Positions 36,896-44,980 of a stretch of DNA of 64,000 bases are shown here, piece by piece. The notes beneath the pieces are model-generated. The model made no database searches, was not told where the DNA came from, and was given only the letters and a program-made list of their open reading frames with translations. The translations under genes and the position numbers were made by a program. Numbering within the stretch: the stretch's first letter is position 1; the number at the start of each line of letters is the position of its first letter. Location: positions 62,001 to 126,000 of the forward strand of contig NZ_JASZYT010000003.1 in the NCBI RefSeq assembly GCF_030316765.1, in the 5' to 3' direction. Origin of the DNA: Variovorax saccharolyticus (lineage in GTDB: Bacteria; Pseudomonadota; Gammaproteobacteria; Burkholderiales; Burkholderiaceae_C).

Positions 36896-37792
36896 ATGAA
36901 TCTCCGGCACCTGAAGATCTTCGAAGCGGTGGCACAGGCCGGCAGCATCCGCGGCGCGGCGCGCAATGCGGCCCTGACCCAGCCCGCCATGAGCTATGCC
37001 ATCCGCGAACTGGAGCAAAGCGTCGGCGCGCCCTTGCTGGTGCGCAGCGCCAAGGGCGTGGTGCTGACCGCAATCGGCGAAGCCCTGCTGCGACGCGCCC
37101 GACGCCTGTCGAACGAGGTCCGGCGGGCCGAGGAAGAGATCGCGCAGCTGCGCGACGGCGCCGGCGGGCTGCTGCGCGTGGCCTTCAGCTCGTTCGCGGT
37201 GGGACAGCTGCTGCCGGATGCACTGCTCGATTTCCGGCGCCACTGGCCCGGCGTGGCGCTCGAACTGCAGGAGTTCAGCGGCATCGACGTCAAGGGGCTC
37301 TGGGACGGCGGCGACTTCGACTTCGCGATCCTCGGCGAACTCGACCCGGCCGTGGACGACGGCCTCGACCGGGAGGGACTGCTGGCCTTCCCGCTCGGCG
37401 TCTTCGCAAGGACGGGACACCCGCTGTCACGGATGCGCTCGATGGCCCGGCTGCAGGAGGCCCTGTGGGTGGTTCCCTCCTATGGCGCCGAACTGCTGCG
37501 GCGCAGCTTCGAGGGCTTCGGCATGGCGGCACCGCGCGACATGGTGATCTGCCATTCGTGGCAGCTGGGCGTGACGCTGGTGCACAAGGCGGACGCGCTG
37601 ACGCTGGCCGCCACGTCCCTCGCCCGCTCGGCCGCTTCCAGGGGCCTGGTCGGGCTGCGCCTCGCGGACCGGCTGCCGCAGGTGCATGTCTCGCTGCTGA
37701 TGCAGGACCGCGCTTCGCTGACGCCGGCGGCCAGGGCGTTCTCGGATGCGCTCAAGCAGGTCGCGCGGACCATGCCGCCGGACGGACCCTAG
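36896..37792 (+). CDS. LysR-family regulator, divergent from the M20 hydrolase
   Basis: A 298-aa LysR regulator: an N-terminal winged helix ('LKIFEAVAQAGSIRGAARNA', 'LTQPAMSYAIRELEQSVGAP') and an effector domain beginning 'LRVAFSSFAVGQLLPDALLD'. It is divergently oriented to the M20 amidohydrolase, so it probably senses an amide conjugate or its product. Its 3' end overlaps the convergent DUF454 gene by 4 bases. Confidence 0.9.
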   Translation: MNLRHLKIFEAVAQAGSIRGAARNAALTQPAMSYAIRELEQSVGAPLLVRSAKGVVLTAIGEALLRRARRLSNEVRRAEEEIAQLRDGAGGLLRVAFSSFAVGQLLPDALLDFRRHWPGVALELQEFSGIDVKGLWDGGDFDFAILGELDPAVDDGLDREGLLAFPLGVFARTGHPLSRMRSMARLQEALWVVPSYGAELLRRSFEGFGMAAPRDMVICHSWQLGVTLVHKADALTLAATSLARSAASRGLVGLRLADRLPQVHVSLLMQDRASLTPAARAFSDALKQVARTMPPDGP

Positions 37793-38214
37793 GCGCGCTT
37801 GGTCGGCAGTCGCCAAAGCCAGACCGCGGCCGCCGTGCAGGCGGCGGCCGGAACCCAGCACCAGGCCAGGGGCAGGTGGAACGCGGCCACGGCCGAGCTC
37901 AGGGCCATCATCACGGTGGCCAGCTGCTTGGCGCGCAGCGGCACGGCGCGGTGCTGGCGCCAGTCCAGGATCCACGGCCCGAAGCGCGGGTGCTCGACCA
38001 GCCAGCGCTCCCAGCGCGCGCTGCCGCGCGAGAAGCAGAAGGCCGCCAGCAGCACGAAAGGCACGGTCGGCAGCAGCGGCAGGAAGACACCGATCAGCCC
38101 AAGCAGCAGGCTCAGCGCGCCGGCGGCCAGCCACAGCGCCTTGAGCAGCCGCCCGGATTCTTCTCGAGGGCGATCCGGATGCCGGTCCCTGCTCGCCTTT
38201 CTGCCATCTTGCAC
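37789..38214 (-). CDS. DUF454 (YbaN-like) membrane protein
   Basis: A 141-aa inner-membrane protein from a GTG start. The family signature 'LLGLIGVFLPLLPTVPFVLL' followed by 'FCFSRGSARWERWLVEHPRF' lies near residues 33-75, with two further helices after it. The start is supported by GGAGG (38221-38225) six bases upstream; there is no in-frame ATG nearby. The function of DUF454 proteins is not established. The head of the gene is close to a separate promoter for the candidate RNA on the other strand. Confidence 0.85.
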   Translation of the reverse strand: MQDGRKASRDRHPDRPREESGRLLKALWLAAGALSLLLGLIGVFLPLLPTVPFVLLAAFCFSRGSARWERWLVEHPRFGPWILDWRQHRAVPLRAKQLATVMMALSSAVAAFHLPLAWCWVPAAACTAAAVWLWRLPTKRA

Positions 38215-38264
38215 GCGTGTCCTCCGACATGATCGAGCACCGAGGGTAACCCGAAGGACTCTGA

Positions 38265-38270
38265 TATAAT
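38265..38270 (+). promoter_or_regulatory. TATAAT box upstream of the candidate small RNA
   Basis: A perfect TATAAT in 'CTGATATAATCC' in an intergenic stretch. The position for a -35 element, about 17 bases upstream, reads GAGGGT, a poor match. Transcription would start near 38,277 and run towards the terminator at 38,437. Confidence 0.45.
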
Positions 38271-38276
38271 CCGTCC

Positions 38277-38460
38277 TCCCCGAAATGCCCTGGCCTCTTT
38301 CGGTTGCCTGCGCAGGCAAGCCGCATCTCACGCCGGCGCGTCGAAGCCACCACGACGAGAAAAACTACAGGTGACTTCCGCAAGTGAACATTTGCCGTAA
38401 CGTGGGCCGCGTAAGTGCCCACGGCCATATTCCCGAAGCCCGCCTCGCGCGGGCTTTTTC
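38277..38460 (+). ncRNA. Candidate structured small RNA (about 180 nt)
   Basis: No convincing ORF lies in this stretch. Between the TATAAT box and a strong intrinsic terminator the sequence holds several hairpins: TTGCCTGC/GCAGGCAA near 38,303, a short CTT-CCGC-AAG stem near 38,375, and CGTGGGC/GCCCACG at 38,401-38,423. TGGCC near the 5' end can pair with GGCCA near the 3' end to close the molecule. Length and closed shape recall 6S RNA (about 180 nt), but I cannot confirm conserved 6S bases, and it could instead be an unnamed sRNA or a leader for the downstream marR. Confidence 0.4.
38437..38459 (+). terminator. Rho-independent terminator
   Basis: AGCCCGC (38437-38443) pairs with GCGGGCT (38449-38455) around a five-base loop and is followed by TTTT, a standard intrinsic terminator. 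It ends the intergenic transcript starting near 38,277 and separates it from marR. Confidence 0.75.
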
Positions 38461-38520
38461 ATGTCCGTCCGCTCGTCGCGCCGCGTCGCGCATCAACCCC
38501 GGGCGTTCTATGTCAATTAG

Positions 38521-38532
38521 TTTGAATTCAAA
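38521..38532. promoter_or_regulatory. TTTGAATTCAAA operator-like palindrome upstream of marR
   Basis: A perfect 12-base palindrome in an AT-rich island, 23 bases before the GTG at 38555. It contains TTGAAT, a possible -35, and TAGAAT follows at 38542-38547 with a short 14-base gap. MarR proteins typically bind such dyads and repress their own promoter, so this is a likely autoregulatory operator. Confidence 0.5.
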
Positions 38533-38554
38533 TGATTGTTATAGAATCCTTTGT

Positions 38555-39013
38555 GTGACAAACGAAAACTCAGAACTCCAGCAGCGCATCGGCATCCGGC
38601 TGGTCGGCCTGGCCCGCCGCTGGCGCCAGGCGCTCGATGCCCGCCTTTCCTCGGCCGGCCTGAGCGATGCCACCTGGGCGCCCCTGATGCACCTGCACGA
38701 ACTGGGCAGCGGCGTCTCGCAGAGCGAACTCGCCGCCTCGGTCGGCCTCGACGGCTCCAGCCTGGTCCGGCTGCTCGACATCCTGGTCGAACAGGATCTG
38801 ATCGAACGCCGCCCCCATCCGGCCGACCGTCGCGTGAAGCAGGTGCACCTGACCCCGGCCGGCCGCCGCACCGTGGCGTCGATCCGCAAGCGGCTGCAGG
38901 TCGTCGAATCCGAGCTGCTGGCCGACATCGACGACAAGGCCGCAGCCGCCATGCTGCAGGCCTTCGAATGCATCGAGGCCCGGATCGCCGCCATGACCGG
39001 GGGCACGGCATGA
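38555..39013 (+). CDS. MarR-family regulator
   Basis: A 152-aa winged-helix regulator: 'LVGLARRWRQALDARLSSAG', 'SQSELAASVGLDGSSLVRLL' (recognition region, near residue 55) and the wing 'ERRPHPADRRVKQVHLTPAG'. I prefer the GTG at 38555 because an ATG at 38510 would put the dyad TTTGAATTCAAA and the probable promoter inside the coding region; the ATG version adds 15 residues of odd composition. The start would then be leaderless or nearly so. The FUSC-family exporter gene lies 58 bases downstream and is the likely target. Confidence 0.85.
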   Translation: MTNENSELQQRIGIRLVGLARRWRQALDARLSSAGLSDATWAPLMHLHELGSGVSQSELAASVGLDGSSLVRLLDILVEQDLIERRPHPADRRVKQVHLTPAGRRTVASIRKRLQVVESELLADIDDKAAAAMLQAFECIEARIAAMTGGTA

Positions 39014-39071
39014 GCGCCGCACGGCCGCCCGAAGGCGCTCGCACCGCAGTGCAAAGCACGGAGGTTGCCCA

Positions 39072-40160
39072 ATGAGCCGCCGGGCCGCGATCCGCCCCTT
39101 GCTGGCACCGGCGCGCATCCGCGAGAGCTTCGCGGTCGCCGCCCCGCCCTCGCTGCGCAACGCCGCGGTGGCCGGCCTGCAGACATCGCTCGCGGTGCTG
39201 ATCGTGGTCGCGGCCACCCATCTGTCGCCCTGGGCGCACCTCGAGGGCTACCCCGCCCTGGGCGCGCTGGCCGCCTTGTTCGGCCGCTTCGCCCCGGCCG
39301 AGCGACGCATGCCGATCGTCGCGCTGGCAGGCCTGCTGCTGACGGCGCCCCTCGGCCTGCTGTCCGCGGTCTCGATGGCAGGCGCCGCGCCGGCGACGAT
39401 GCTGCTGTGCCTGGCGCTGCTCGCCGGCGTGCTGAGCGTGCTCGTGAACCGCTGGCGCATCGGTGCGCCGGGCGTGGTGATCTTCGTCTTCGCGGCCTGC
39501 GCCGGGGTCGGCCCCGTGGACTCTTGGCGCACCGTGGTCGAACGCACCGCCTTCACGGCGGCCGGGGCTGCCGTCGCGTGGTGGATCTGCCGCGCCAGCG
39601 ACAGCCTGCGCGCCGACCCGGCGTTGCCCGTCGCCACCGCCGCCGACGGCGCCCGACCCGCGCTGCACGCAGGGATCGCAGCCGCGCGCATCGCGCTCTG
39701 TGCGGCCACCGCAGCGCTGCTGGCGCTGGCCGCCGGCTGGGCCCACCCGGCGTGGGCAGCGATCGGCGCGACGGCCGTGATGCAAGGCACGCAGCTGCAC
39801 ATCACCATGCACCGCGCGGTCCAGCGCACCGTCGGCACCGTCCTCGGCGCCGGGCTGGCCTGGCTGTTCCTCGCCCACCATCCGACCTTCTGGTGGGTGT
39901 TGCTGGCCGTGGTGCTGCTGCAGTTCGCGACCGAACTGGTGATCGGCTTCAACTATGTCTTCGGCCTGATCTGCGTCACGCCGATGGCGCTGCTCATGAC
40001 CTCGCTCGCGGCGCCGCACGCAACCGCCGGCATGCCGATGGCGCGGGTCCTGGACACCGTGCTCGGCGCGCTGGTGGGCATCGCCTTCGCGCTGCTCTTC
40101 TCGACGCTCGACGACCGCGCCCACCTGGCGGCGCACCATGAGAAGGCGCGCGCCGGGTGA
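39072..40160 (+). CDS. FUSC-family inner-membrane protein (aromatic-acid exporter-like)
   Basis: A 362-aa membrane protein with two blocks of helices, the first beginning 'NAAVAGLQTSLAVLIVVAAT' and the second 'IALCAATAALLALAAGWAHP', the second including 'HITMHRAVQRTVGTVLGAGL'. This duplicated topology is that of FUSC/AaeB-like proteins, proposed to export aromatic acids or related toxic compounds. Shorter than full AaeB (about 650 aa), so only the membrane part plus a short loop is present. Regulated by the adjacent MarR, as is common for such exporters. Its stop lies 8 bases from the convergent dehydrogenase gene. Confidence 0.82.
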   Translation: MSRRAAIRPLLAPARIRESFAVAAPPSLRNAAVAGLQTSLAVLIVVAATHLSPWAHLEGYPALGALAALFGRFAPAERRMPIVALAGLLLTAPLGLLSAVSMAGAAPATMLLCLALLAGVLSVLVNRWRIGAPGVVIFVFAACAGVGPVDSWRTVVERTAFTAAGAAVAWWICRASDSLRADPALPVATAADGARPALHAGIAAARIALCAATAALLALAAGWAHPAWAAIGATAVMQGTQLHITMHRAVQRTVGTVLGAGLAWLFLAHHPTFWWVLLAVVLLQFATELVIGFNYVFGLICVTPMALLMTSLAAPHATAGMPMARVLDTVLGALVGIAFALLFSTLDDRAHLAAHHEKARAG

Positions 40161-40168
40161 ACGCCGGC

Positions 40169-41242
40169 TCAGGGGGTGATCGCCACCTTGAGCACCCCGT
40201 CGCGCTGGTTGGCGAACAGTTCGTAGGCCGCCTCGATGTCGTCGAGGGCGAAGCGATGCGTCACCAGCGGCTTGAGGTCGACCCGCCCCGAGCCGACCAC
40301 GTTCATGAGCCGGCGCATGCGCTCCTTGCCGCCCGGGCACAGCGTGCTCACGATCTTCAGGTCGCCGAGGCCGGCGGCGAAGGCGCCGAGCGGAATCCGC
40401 AGGTCGCTCGAATAGACGCCCAGGCTGGACAGCGTTCCGCCCGGCCGAAGCACCCGCAGCGACGACTCGAAGGTGCCCTGCGTGCCGAGCGCCTCGATCG
40501 CGACATCGGCGCCGCGCCCCTCGGTCAACGCCAGGATCTGCTCGACCGGGTCGCCGAGCTTGAAGTCGACCACGTGGTCGGCGCCGAGCGCACGCGCGAC
40601 GTCGAGCCGCTCGCGCACCGTGTCGACGCCGATGATCGTGGTCGCACCCATCAGCTTCGCGCCGGCGACCGCGCACAGGCCGATCGGCCCCAGCGCGAAG
40701 ACCACCACGGTGTCGCCGATCCTGACCTGGCCGCTCTCGGCACCCGAGAAGCCGGTGGACATGATGTCCGGGCACATCAGCACCTGCTCGTCCGTGAGGC
40801 CATCGGGGATCGGGCTGAGGTTGGCCATCGCGTCCCTGACCAGCACGTACTCGGCCTGGCAGCCGTCGATGGTGTTGCCGAACTTCCAGCCGCCCATGGC
40901 CTTGAAGCCGTGCCTGGTGCCGGGACCGTCCTGCGAACCGCAGCCGCAGAGGCAGGCGTAGCTGTGGCCGCTGGGGGTGATGGCCCCGGCGATCACGCGC
41001 TGGCCCTCGTGGAAGCCGTCGACCGCGGAGCCCAGCTTCTCGATCACGCCCACCGGCTCGTGGCCGATGGTCAGGCCGCGTTCGACCGGATACTCGCCCT
41101 TCAGGATATGGACATCGGTGCCGCAGATCGTGGTGGTCGTCACGCGCAGCAGCGCATCGAGCGGCCCGACATCGGGGATCGGCTTCTCGTCGAGAACGAT
41201 GCGGCCCTTCTCGACAAAGATCGCGGCTTTCATCTTCTTCAT
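40169..41242 (-). CDS. Zinc-dependent alcohol dehydrogenase
   Basis: A 357-aa medium-chain dehydrogenase. The catalytic zinc Cys is in 'TTTTICGTDVHILKGEYPVE' near residue 37, with 'GLTIGHEPVGVIEKLG' next to it; 'VVVFALGPIGLCAVAGAKLM' near residue 170 is the nucleotide-binding Rossmann start. The usual structural-zinc lobe is replaced by 'SYACLCGCGSQDGPGTRHG', resembling isopropanol/butanediol-type enzymes. It probably reduces small aldehydes or ketones with NAD(P)H under low oxygen. An FNR-like box lies 54 bases upstream of its start, and the neighbours are SulP and stress proteins. Confidence 0.87.
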   Translation of the reverse strand: MKKMKAAIFVEKGRIVLDEKPIPDVGPLDALLRVTTTTICGTDVHILKGEYPVERGLTIGHEPVGVIEKLGSAVDGFHEGQRVIAGAITPSGHSYACLCGCGSQDGPGTRHGFKAMGGWKFGNTIDGCQAEYVLVRDAMANLSPIPDGLTDEQVLMCPDIMSTGFSGAESGQVRIGDTVVVFALGPIGLCAVAGAKLMGATTIIGVDTVRERLDVARALGADHVVDFKLGDPVEQILALTEGRGADVAIEALGTQGTFESSLRVLRPGGTLSSLGVYSSDLRIPLGAFAAGLGDLKIVSTLCPGGKERMRRLMNVVGSGRVDLKPLVTHRFALDDIEAAYELFANQRDGVLKVAITP

Positions 41243-41295
41243 GGCAGGGCCCTTTCGCAGAGCGACCAGCATCGCTCCGTTTGGCCGCGGCCGTG

Positions 41296-41309
41296 TTGAG
41301 TCAGATCAA
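41296..41309. promoter_or_regulatory. FNR/Anr-type box upstream of the alcohol dehydrogenase
   Basis: TTGAGTCAGATCAA matches the TTGAT-N4-ATCAA consensus at 9 of 10 half-site positions (read on the minus strand it starts with perfect TTGAT). Its centre is 60 bases from the dehydrogenase start, where an activating Anr/FNR site would be expected. It overlaps the last codon and stop of the SulP gene. Confidence 0.65.
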
Positions 41310-42976
41310 GCAACGCGCGGCGAAAGCTCTCGTACCGCCTCCTCGACCGACATGAACACCCGCTCCCGGCCGATCGTGTCGATCAGGCCGGTGCGCCGGG
41401 CCTGCTCCTGCGCACCCCCGGCCGCCAGCCTGGCCAGCGCCACGGCGATGCCGGCACCTTGGAGGTCGGTGATGGCGCGGCGCAGGATCTGCGAGCCCGT
41501 GTAGTCGATGCCGATGATGCCGTTGGCCTCGACGACCAGCACCTTCACGGCCACAGGCTGCCTCGCGATGGCCGACCGCATCTCGGCGCAGATGCGCTCG
41601 CAGTTGGTGAAGTTGATCGGTGCGCTCGGCGCGAAGACGAGCACGCCGGGCACGTGCTCGAAGGGCGCATCCGGCGCCGGCGGCCACCACACGGTGCTGC
41701 CGGACACGCGCGCCAGTTCGACGCAGTACGGCCTCGCCACCGTGTACAGGCTGTGAACGAAGGACATCAGGATGGCCAGCAGCATGCCGGTCTCGATCGG
41801 CAACGCCACCACGAGCGCGGCGCTGGCCGCCACCAGCAGGATCTCGGGTCCGCCGCGGCGGTAGATCTCGCGCATCTCGCCGATGCGGAAGATGCGCCAG
41901 GCGACGTACAGCAGGATGCCGGACAGCGCGGCATGGGGCACGTAGGCGGTCAGTCCCGAGGCCACGATCGCCAGCCCGACCACCAGCGCCACCGCCGCCA
42001 GTGCCGCCAGCTGGCTCTGCCCTCCGGATTCGCGCACGATGGCCGTCCGGGGCGGACTGGCATTGACAGGGAAGGCGCCGACCAGCGCGGCCATGACGCT
42101 GCCTGCGCCGACGGCACCGAAATCACGGCTCACATCCTCGGTCTTGCCGTCGTCGGCCGGGAAGGTGTTGGCCACCGCCGCGGTCTGCATGACGCAGACC
42201 ATGGCGACCACCAGCGCCAGCTGCACCATGCGGCCGAACTCCTCGATGCCGGGAAGCGCCGGCAACGCGAGCTGCGGCAGCGTCACGGCGAGCGGGCCCA
42301 GCACGCTGACGCCGCGGGTCTCGAGATGGAAGGATGCCGTGACCACGCCTGCCCCGACCAGCCCGATCAGCGCGCCGGGAATCCGCGGACCGAGGCGCGA
42401 CGCGGCCAGCGTGACGCCGAGGACGCCGACGCCCAGCGCAAGCGCCAAGGGGTTGGCCTGCGGCAGCTGCCCGATGACATGCACGAGCCTGGGGAGCAGG
42501 TGCCCTTTCTCGTCGGGAACCCCCAGCAGCGTGGGAAGTTCGCCGACCGCGATATGGACCGCGATGCCGGCCAGGAAGCCGGTGGTGACCGGGACCGACA
42601 GCAGCGTCGACAGCCAGCCGGCGCGCAGCAGCCCGATCACGATGAGCAAGGCGCCGACCAGCAGCGCGAACAAGGGCGCCAACTGGGCGTGCGCATGGCC
42701 GCCGGCGACGGCGATCGATGCCAGGCCGCCCGCAAAGATCGGGGCGATGGTCGAGTCCGCTCCGACCGACATGAAGCGGTTGGCGCCGAAGACGGCGAAG
42801 GCGATCGATCCGGCCGCGAAGGCATAGATGCCGGTCTCGGGCGGCATGCCTGCCAGGCGAGCAGTGGCCAACTGCCCCGGAATGGCGATCGCCGCCAGCA
42901 TCAGGCCGGCAACCAAGTCGCGCGACAGCCACTCGACCCGATAGTTCCGAAGCGACGCGAGGATCCGGATCTGCAT
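41306..42976 (-). CDS. SulP/SLC26-family anion transporter with STAS domain
   Basis: A 556-aa transporter. 'LSRDLVAGLMLAAIAIPGQL' and 'LAGMPPETGIYAFAAGSIAF' are the usual SulP opening, about ten further helices follow, and a C-terminal STAS domain begins near residue 430 ('GVLVFAPSAPINFTNCERIC', 'VLVVEANGIIGIDYTGSQIL'). Substrates of the family include sulfate, bicarbonate and dicarboxylates; the specificity here is open. It lies between the dehydrogenase and a Usp gene, all on the minus strand. Like these neighbours it may belong to the low-oxygen group. Confidence 0.9.
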   Translation of the reverse strand: MQIRILASLRNYRVEWLSRDLVAGLMLAAIAIPGQLATARLAGMPPETGIYAFAAGSIAFAVFGANRFMSVGADSTIAPIFAGGLASIAVAGGHAHAQLAPLFALLVGALLIVIGLLRAGWLSTLLSVPVTTGFLAGIAVHIAVGELPTLLGVPDEKGHLLPRLVHVIGQLPQANPLALALGVGVLGVTLAASRLGPRIPGALIGLVGAGVVTASFHLETRGVSVLGPLAVTLPQLALPALPGIEEFGRMVQLALVVAMVCVMQTAAVANTFPADDGKTEDVSRDFGAVGAGSVMAALVGAFPVNASPPRTAIVRESGGQSQLAALAAVALVVGLAIVASGLTAYVPHAALSGILLYVAWRIFRIGEMREIYRRGGPEILLVAASAALVVALPIETGMLLAILMSFVHSLYTVARPYCVELARVSGSTVWWPPAPDAPFEHVPGVLVFAPSAPINFTNCERICAEMRSAIARQPVAVKVLVVEANGIIGIDYTGSQILRRAITDLQGAGIAVALARLAAGGAQEQARRTGLIDTIGRERVFMSVEEAVRELSPRVA

Positions 42977-43104
42977 GGTGGCGGCCCATCGGGGGATTGG
43001 AACCGGCGCAGTATAGGTGCGGCTGGGAGCGGCGCGTCGTCGGGGGTGAAGCTCGCCCGACCGGCCGTGACATGGATCGCTTGACAGATCAAAGCCCTTT
43101 CATT

Positions 43105-43527
43105 TCAACGCACCAGCAGCACCGGAACCGCGCATTTCGCCAACACCTTGGTAGCGACCGAGCCCAGCACCAGGTTCTTCAGCGCGCCCACTCCGTGCGA
43201 TCCCATGACCAGCAGGTCGAACCTGCCTGATTCCGCACAGGACGCGATCTCGTCCGCTGGATGGCCCACCTTGTGGACGAACTCCGCCTTGATGCCCTGC
43301 TCGGCCAGTTGCGCCGTGACCGGGTCCAGAACCACACCGGCATCGTCCTCGTAGTACGCACGCACGATCTCCAGCCCGGCGAACGCCGCCGCCCGGTGCG
43401 GAACGGGAAGGACGACGTGCAGCACCGTGAACGCATGCCCCTTCACCCACAAGTCCCTGTGCGCTCCGAGGTACGAAATCATCCGCTTCGTGTAGTCGCT
43501 GCCGTCGACGGCAAGAAGAATCTTCAT
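43105..43527 (-). CDS. Universal stress protein (UspA family), copy 1
   Basis: A 140-aa single-domain Usp starting MKILLAVDGSDYTKRMISYL. The C-terminal ATP-binding pattern is 'LLVMGSHGVGALKNLVLGSV' near residue 107, followed by 'ATKVLAKCAVPVLLVR'. Usp proteins help survival under oxygen limitation and other stresses. The ATG with GGAGGGCACC upstream was chosen over a longer extension. An FNR-like box shared with the divergent copy lies 65 bases from its start. Confidence 0.88.
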   Translation of the reverse strand: MKILLAVDGSDYTKRMISYLGAHRDLWVKGHAFTVLHVVLPVPHRAAAFAGLEIVRAYYEDDAGVVLDPVTAQLAEQGIKAEFVHKVGHPADEIASCAESGRFDLLVMGSHGVGALKNLVLGSVATKVLAKCAVPVLLVR

Positions 43528-43585
43528 GGTGCCCTCCGGGGGAAGTCTGGATTCGACAATGGTCGTCGCCCGCGCGCAGGCTTGT

Positions 43586-43599
43586 TTGCGCCAGATCAA
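43586..43599. promoter_or_regulatory. FNR/Anr-like box between the divergent usp genes
   Basis: TTGCGCCAGATCAA: one perfect half-site (ATCAA) and a 3-of-5 match in the other. It is almost equidistant from the two Usp start codons (about 65 and 69 bases from the centre), a layout that could activate both genes. Confidence 0.5.
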
Positions 43600-43661
43600 G
43601 GTTCCGTGCCGCGGCGTGCGGATACTGAATGGCCTCAGCAACGCTTTCGGAAGGGCCTGAC

Positions 43662-44141
43662 ATGTACCAACGAATTCTTGTGCCCGTGGATGGCAGTCCG
43701 ACATCGGCGCGCGGGCTGGACGAGGCCATCCGCATCGCCAAGCTCACTCACGGGCAGTTGCGGCTGCTCCACGTGATCGACGAACTGTCCTTCGCCCTTT
43801 CCATGGATGCCTATGCGGGCTACGCCGGCGGCTGGCTCGACACCCTGCGCGATCAGGGCCGGACACTCCTCGAAGGTTGCAAGGCCACTGCGCAGGCCGC
43901 TGGTGTCGAGGCCGAGGTCGTCTTGCGCGACACCTTTGCGGGATCGGTGCACGAACAGGTCACGGCCGAAGCCGGCACCTGGCCCGCCGACCTGATCGTG
44001 CTCGGCACCCATGGGCGGCGCGGGGTCGGCCGAGTGGTGATGGGCAGCAGCGCCGAGAACATCCTGCGCTACGCCACCGTGCCGGTGCTGCTGGTGCGCG
44101 CGGCCGAATCGAAGGCAAAGACCGATTCCCGGGCCGGGTAG
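43662..44141 (+). CDS. Universal stress protein (UspA family), copy 2
   Basis: A 159-aa Usp starting MYQRILVPVDGSPTSARGLD, with 'LIVLGTHGRRGVGRVVMGSS' near residue 113 and 'AENILRYATVPVLLVRA' near the end, the G-2x-G-9x-G(S) nucleotide-binding pattern of ATP-binding Usps. It has an extra 'DAYAGYAGGWLDTLRDQG' insert near residue 50, and is divergent from copy 1 across a 134-base region with an FNR-like box. The two proteins are clearly different in sequence, so this is not a recent duplication. Confidence 0.88.
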   Translation: MYQRILVPVDGSPTSARGLDEAIRIAKLTHGQLRLLHVIDELSFALSMDAYAGYAGGWLDTLRDQGRTLLEGCKATAQAAGVEAEVVLRDTFAGSVHEQVTAEAGTWPADLIVLGTHGRRGVGRVVMGSSAENILRYATVPVLLVRAAESKAKTDSRAG

Positions 44142-44308
44142 ACAGGACCTGCCCTCAGCGTCCACTCGTTCGAACAGGCGCCCTGCTGTCGCCTTGACCG
44201 CATTCAATGGCCGGTCATCGGGGCATCTGTTCGGCGCAGTGGCCTGATGCCGCACCCTCGCATAATGATCAGCGCCAGGCCGTCTTCCGCGGCCCGGAGT
44301 TGCTGCAC

Positions 44309-44980
44309 ATGCGCCTGTTGATCGTCGAAGACGACACCCTGCTCGGTGATGCGCTGGCCACCGGCATGCGCCAGCTCGGCCACGCGGTCGACTGGTTCGG
44401 CAACGGCAGCGAGGCGGACGTGGCACTCGCCGACGCAGCCTTCGATGCCGTGGTGCTGGACCTCGGCCTGCCGGGCGGCGATGGCATGCATTGGCTGGGC
44501 CGCTGGCGCGAGCGCGGCGTCAAGCTGCCGATCCTGATCCTCACGGCCCGCGATGCGATCGAGCAGCGCATCGCCGGACTCGATGCCGGCGCGGACGACT
44601 ACCTCGTGAAGCCGATCACCATCGACGAACTCGCCGCACGCCTGCGCGCACTGGTTCGGCGTGCTGCCGGGCAGGCCCAGGCCGTGTGGCATCAGGGGGC
44701 GCTCGAATACGACCCGGCCACCAAGGTCGTGCGTTGGAAAGGAGAAGCGGTCGAACTCACCGGACGCGAGCTCGCGGTGCTGGAAGCGTTCCTCAACCAG
44801 TCCCAGCGCGTGCTTTCGAAGGCGTACCTGCGCGAGAAGCTCTACGACTGGAGCGGGGCCGAACCGGAGAGCAATTCGCTCGAGGTGCACATCCATCACC
44901 TGCGCCGCAAGATCGATCCGGGCATCATTCGGACCGTTCGAGGCGTCGGCTATGCCCTCGGCTCGGGCGAAGCGCCGTGA
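44309..44980 (+). CDS. OmpR-family response regulator (QseB/TctD-like)
   Basis: A 223-aa regulator. The receiver domain has the acidic pair in 'LLIVEDDTLLGDALATGM', the phospho-acceptor Asp in 'DAVVLDLGLPGGDGMHWL' (residue 51), and the Lys in 'DDYLVKPITIDELAARLRAL'. The C-terminal winged helix ends 'HIHHLRRKIDPGIIRTVRGV'. The ATG at 44309 gives the normal domain start. It overlaps the kinase gene by GTGA. The next genes downstream on the opposite strand are a TPR protein and the SDR-heme-oxygenase-ligase cassette, a possible target. Confidence 0.92.
   Translation: MRLLIVEDDTLLGDALATGMRQLGHAVDWFGNGSEADVALADAAFDAVVLDLGLPGGDGMHWLGRWRERGVKLPILILTARDAIEQRIAGLDAGADDYLVKPITIDELAARLRALVRRAAGQAQAVWHQGALEYDPATKVVRWKGEAVELTGRELAVLEAFLNQSQRVLSKAYLREKLYDWSGAEPESNSLEVHIHHLRRKIDPGIIRTVRGVGYALGSGEAP

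Noticed and set aside
43081..43092. A third FNR box (TTGACAGATCAA) upstream of SulP
   Set aside because: The half-sites are only 2 bases apart, where FNR/Anr needs 4, so I do not call it.
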